From Nissolia schottii (Eukaryota > Streptophyta > Magnoliopsida > Fabales > Fabaceae), in the NCBI GenBank assembly GCA_003254905.1, contig QANU01055854.1, positions 124,001 to 188,000 of the forward strand: a DNA stretch of 64,000 nt. The letters are read 5' to 3'. This document shows positions 59,432 through 64,000 of the stretch, piece after piece. Position numbers and translations under genes: made by a program. The notes beneath the pieces are model-generated. The model did not search any database, was not told where the DNA came from, and saw only the letters and a list, made by a program, of their open reading frames with translations. How positions within the stretch are numbered: the stretch's first letter is position 1; each line of letters starts with the position of its first letter.

Positions 59432-61869
59432 ATGAGTAGCATGACGAGTGGGGGTGATGCTCGGAAAATATCCAAGGGCCGCCGCTCATCATTATCAGTT
59501 GAAGAAGCTAGTAGTGGAAGTAACTTGGGAGGAGATGGTCTTTTAAAGAAAGGCCCTTGGACATCAGCAGAGGATGCAATTTTGGTAGAATATGTCAAGA
59601 AGCACGGAGAGGGAAATTGGAATGCTGTTCAAAGGCATTCAGGACTTGCCCGATGTGGGAAAAGCTGCCGTTTACGATGGGCAAATCATTTGAGACCAGA
59701 TTTGAAAAAGGGGGCATTTACTGAAGATGAAGAACGCCGAATCATTGAGCTCCATGCTAAGATGGGAAACAAATGGGCTCGAATGGCTGCAGAGGTTTGT
59801 AGTAATATAACTTCTTTGAATGTTTTGTCGTAGTATATTATGCTCATGTTTAGCTAGGTTATACAAGATGCTCATCCACACAGTGGTTTGCATCTGATGT
59901 CTTTGCTTTGTGACATGGGGAAGAAGTAGAGACTAAAGATGAAATTGTGGTATGGACAATGCTGTATTAATAGAATATAAACATATCTGCAAATAATGGA
60001 AGCTCCTGACTCCTAGAAACTATAAATTATTATTGGGATTTTGATGTGATTGATATACTCCCAGCCTTTATTGCCATCAATGCATCATTCCTTCTCAGGT
60101 ACTTAACTCATTCTGCTTGATGCTTGCAAATCTATTGTTGGCCTCTTGGGCAATGCAATTTTCCTTGGGATTTGTGTGGGCATTGTGAATTTAGTGTGGT
60201 AATGTTATTGCAATGTCTTGTCATTTTATAACTTTGGGCACTATTGACTGTATTATTTAAGGCCATGTGTGATGCCACTTTAATGGTGAATTAATTAGTA
60301 GTACTACATCACTTTTTGATTCATTCTCACTGATGGAGATTTCTTTTTTGATATTTCTTATCAAGGACTTGTGAGGTTATATGAATATTATGTTAATTTT
60401 ATTATTCTAATGACAAATAAATTACCTGTTACCAAAACTAGACATTATTTGAATTGCGTGGAAGAGCCTATTGAATTGTTTCCTCCTCTCAATCCTTACC
60501 GCTAAATACCAAGTGAAATCTTTTAGTGCAAACTTTCTGAAGTTATAAAAATTAAAGAAGACATGTTTAGTGCAACATGTTTTTGGCATAAAGTTAATAA
60601 AGAAGACTTGTCTGACTTCATGTTCATGAAACTATCTTTTGGTGTTATCCTAGTTTTGCTCTACAAAAGCCACATGTGATTCTCAATCAGAAAATCATGG
60701 CCCATGGCTCCCTTTGTTCTGCAATCTCTTTTCGATGATGAAATAATCATTAGATTCTTTTGTCATCAAGAAAGGAAAAGAATGAATACTATAGGGACCC
60801 ACATACTATCTTGGAAACTGACTTGTCCAGTCACTATTTTGTCATCTTTGCTTATATTTCCTTTGTCAATCACTGTTCTTTGAGTCTCATTTATAATATA
60901 AATTATAGGCAGGAATTATGTTGATTCAAAATATCTAATAGCAGAAGCTATAAATTCATATATTCAGTTTGTGGTTTAGCATTTATGACCTGATATCATC
61001 AGTCTTGGATTTCTTTTTTGTTTCATGTTAATAAGAAATTAATTTATAAGCTAAATTATTGTGCTGAAATTTAATACAGCAACAACACCGAATTTTCATA
61101 AATAATAGAAGATCTTTTTCGTCATTCTAATTTCTTACAAGTTAGCATTTTTTGTTTTGTGAAACTCTTCACTAGTAAACAGCGAATTGGGATAAAACAC
61201 AACACTAAAAAGAGAAGAAAAATTTCATATTAAAACCTGCCATTCATTGCTTAATGTAAAACCTGCCATTCATCCTTAAGCATGTTTTTTAAACAAGGCC
61301 CCCCAACTTAGAAGGAAAAGAATGAAAAATGCAGCAAAAGTGGTAGGTGGGTACCTTTCCAGCATTAATTTTGCATTAAATAAAGCCTTTTTTTTTTAAT
61401 TATATAAATTTGTTCGTCAATAAAGACATGACTATTTGCCTTAGGGTAAATATACCTACAATTGCACCACCTTCAGCAGTAATCATGAGTCCATTAAACA
61501 GGCAATTGAAATTAATATCTGAAGTAGCCACCAATAGTAAAACAAAATTTTCAAATAAAATTTTCTAGTTAATAGTTAAACTTTATGCACTTAAGTTTGT
61601 TCCTTTGACTCAATATGGCCATTGCATAGCAAAATATTTAATATTTTGGAGAACTGTAGTGAAGTATGAAATGTACAGCATAAAGTATGAACAAGTTAGT
61701 GCTGAATTAACTTTTATCCGCACGTTGATAGCCTGGATTGAATTTGCTCTCTGCATATATTATGGGATGTAAAGATTACCTTTGTGTACGGTGTGCCCTT
61801 ATATTATCCATAGTTTCTGCAATGCAATTTTTTATTTCACTGTTATTTTCTTAATTAATTATTATTTTC

Positions 61870-61900
<31 letters not shown>

Positions 61901-63459
61901 TTCCCTTATAAAGACATGATCTGTGTAAATGTTGAAAACTTTGGTAGGATAACATTTAAATTTGATGCCTCCATGAATTTTTTCTAAATCCACAAACTTG
62001 AATGGAGAAATGTGGAAGGAAAATGTGTAGTTTTAAAACTGGAAGTGCAATAACATTTGTTAAGTGCTGTGTGTCACTGAGCTCATTGTGTTTTTTGCAT
62101 TTTCAATTTTGGGTATTTGCTTTTGTGTTCATTCCCTTTCTTTGTTTCAGTTGCCTGGACGCACAGATAACGAGATCAAGAACTACTGGAACACAAGAAT
62201 TAAAAGAATGCAACGAGCTGGTTTACCAATCTACCCACCTGATGTATGCCTTCGGGTATTGAATGGCAATCAAGAAATTCTGAATGTTGGAACCTTGACA
62301 GATGGAGCCAACCAGCATGAAGATCCCTCACAGACTGACAATTTTGATGTACCGGATATAGACTACATGAAATTCAAACTTCGTCAGGGTCTATCTTACG
62401 GACCATCAATTTTTGATTTACCTGAAAGCAGCATGTTTGAACAAAGTTTGGACTCGTCCCACAATTATAATTTCACACTCCCAGTGATGCATCCTCCAAA
62501 GCGCCTTCGAGAATCAGATCTGCTATACGGCAGTTTGGACAGTTGTGTCAATAGTGGTATCCCAGTTTTTGATCAGTATGGCCATTACAATTGTGAGAAA
62601 ATATCTGACCAAACGAGGTTGTCTTCTCCATGTGATCCTATTCTTAACACCATTGGTGATGACATTCATGGCAGCCATGCCACTTTAAATGGCAATACCT
62701 CTTCTTCTGTGCCCTTGTATGGGGCCATGAAGTTGGAGCTCCCTTCACTCCAATATTTAGAAACTCAACAAGGTAGTTGGGGCGCGCCTGGTTCCCCTCT
62801 TCCTTCTCTTGAGTCCGTTGATACGTTGATTCAGTCTCCTCCAGCTGAGCATTTTCTGTCAGATCCTGTTTCTCCCCAAAGCAGTGGATTGCTGGAAGCG
62901 ATAATCTACAAGCAGAAGAGTTTAAAAGTCTCGAATAATAATTCATTGCAAGGGACAGATGATAATCATGTTCCCCTTGAAGTTGTCAAGAGTTCAAACT
63001 TGAATATGTGTAATTCGGAATGGGAAGAACAAGGGGGGCCAAATTCCCCCTTAGGTCAGTCTGCTGCTTCAGTTCTAACTGACTATACTCCTATTAGCAT
63101 GTGCTCGGTGGATGGGCCCCAATCAGTTGAAACTACTCAGGGTTAGCACATTATTCAATCCCATTTAATTGTAATTTAATTGTAAATGTGGACTATGCAC
63201 TTATATTTAAGTGAGTTTCATGAATAAATTGTGTTCTTGTTTGGCAGATCATGATATTAAGCATGATGAACTAGGCACACAGTTCCCAGCTTACTGTTCC
63301 AGGAAGAAAGAAAACATGGATCAAATAGACTTCACAAGGCCTGATGCTGTACTTGATTGGGGTTGGTTTGGGAATAGCGCAGAGTATGGCAAGGATCAAT
63401 CTGTTCTAAAAGATGCCTTAGATGCACTTCTAGGTGAAGATAGCCATGGTCATCTCTAG
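59432..63459 (+). CDS. GAMYB: GAMYB-like R2R3-MYB transcription factor
   Basis: Three coding exons: 59432-59794, 62151-63141 and 63248-63459, phases consistent, 1566 bp and 521 residues. The start is the first ATG (MSSMTSGG). The R2 repeat begins KKGPWTSAEDAILVEYV (about residue 39) and has CGKSCRLRWANHLRPDLKKG; R3 includes GAFTEDEERRIIELHAKMG and, across the 2.36-kb intron, LPGRTDNEIKNYWNTRIKR. GAMYB signature blocks follow: RAGLPIYPPDVC, RQGLSYGPSIFDLP, KLELPSLQY, and the acidic end VLDWGWF and LKDALDALLGED. GAMYB proteins (Arabidopsis MYB33/65/101) bind GA-responsive elements and act in anther, seed aleurone and programmed-cell-death pathways; they are normally silenced by miR159 in vegetative tissue. 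The target site is present. Intact. Confidence 0.95.
61872..61902. repeat. (TA)n microsatellite in the GAMYB intron
   Basis: A run of about 13 TA units following CATATAA, in the intron between the two MYB-repeat exons. Confidence 0.9.
62734..62754 (+). promoter_or_regulatory. miR159 target site
   Basis: TGGAGCTCCCTTCACTCCAA matches the conserved miR159 complementary site of MYB33/MYB65 (GAGCTCCCTTCA core, then a T-to-C difference before CCAA). It codes LELPSLQ, the conserved peptide at this site in the family. Cleavage would fall within the CTCCCTTCA core. Confidence 0.88.
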
Positions 63460-64000
63460 CAACTGGGTTGTGTAGTGTTTGATCATGAGATAACTTGTTT
63501 TATTTGTCAGCATTCTAAAGACTATTATTAGGTCATGGAATTTGTATTCTCAGTCACGTTTAGAACCTTTAGGTATGATCCATTAGAGTCAGCAATGTCA
63601 GATACGTTTTTCTTTTTCTTTTTCTTTTCTTTTCTATCTCATGTTATTTTACATGATGCTGATATTTGAAGAGCGGTGTTTGACCTTTTTCGATTGCCAA
63701 GCTTTACTTGACCATGTCTAGGGTTCACTTTGTTCCTACTGGTTTGTGATTTATGTTGTCTTGAATTTGAATAGCGCAGCTACAAATGTTTAAGAAGTGC
63801 ATTTTATGGGTAATGCCTTTAGCTTTGGTAGCATCTATTTGGCTTCGTTTGAAATTGACACCAATTGATTTATTTATGTAACAGTATTTATGTCTCGTGA
63901 TTTCACAGGTTTCATTTTCATTTTGCCTTATTTTAATTGATGTTTTTTCTTTTTATGTTTCTTATTTCTGTACCCATGTTTTTATAAGAGTATTAATATT
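63460..64000 (+). other. GAMYB 3' untranslated region and downstream DNA
   Basis: T-rich sequence typical of plant 3' ends, with a (TTTTC)n stretch at 63607-63636 and several AATAAA-like words. No further gene begins before the window ends. Confidence 0.45.

Overview
This is plant nuclear DNA, most likely from a legume. It is AT-rich, its genes are split by GT-AG introns, and most of the space between genes is transposon debris. The pointers to a legume are an early-nodulin-like phytocyanin gene, a sieve-element-occlusion (forisome family) gene, and protein sequences of papilionoid type. I cannot name the species by eye. Isolated N characters at 30698, 36614, 38140 and 48575-48576 look like contig joins.

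Six host genes are supported. From left to right they are: (1) the first exon of a SIEVE ELEMENT OCCLUSION gene leaving the window on the minus strand (306-512); (2) a two-exon early-nodulin-like protein (7276-7865, minus); (3) TGD2, a chloroplast lipid-transfer MCE protein, rebuilt as five coding exons and 381 residues (17155-20590, minus); (4) a receptor-like cytoplasmic kinase of subfamily VII, six exons and 368 residues (38504-41957, plus); (5) MAG2L, a RINT1/TIP20-family tether, four exons and 828 residues (44580-48505, minus), convergent with the kinase; (6) a GAMYB-type R2R3-MYB, three coding exons and 521 residues, with an intact miR159 site (59432-63459, plus). They do not form a pathway or cluster; they are ordinary neighbours.

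The mobile DNA is layered. 1.8-2.8 kb: a Harbinger-like element with a TTA duplication. 5.8-7.0 kb: a Copia gag relic fused in frame to a plant-transposon-protein relic. 10.1-15.6 kb: a decayed Ty3/gypsy chromovirus whose reverse transcriptase is split by two further DNA-transposon-like inserts, one carrying a fragment of the floral regulator LEAFY. 22.1-30.5 kb: a Mutator-like (MULE) transposase relic invaded by two long solo LTRs of one family, each with a perfect 5-bp duplication. 30.5-33.0 kb: a third LTR of that family, itself carrying a small element. 33.0-37.5 kb: a CACTA transposase relic holding a suspicious 420-bp duplication joined by an N. 48.7-57.5 kb: a mixture of MULE-like, gypsy, CACTA, hAT and SINE-like remnants.

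I see no new enzymatic or defence system. The most unusual items are the captured LEAFY fragment, the six-copy CCGCTCAGCGG palindrome array inside one solo LTR, the chimeric retroelement reading frame, and the hairpin-unit tandem repeat near 43.1 kb. The element families are recognised from remembered family motifs; no search was run.
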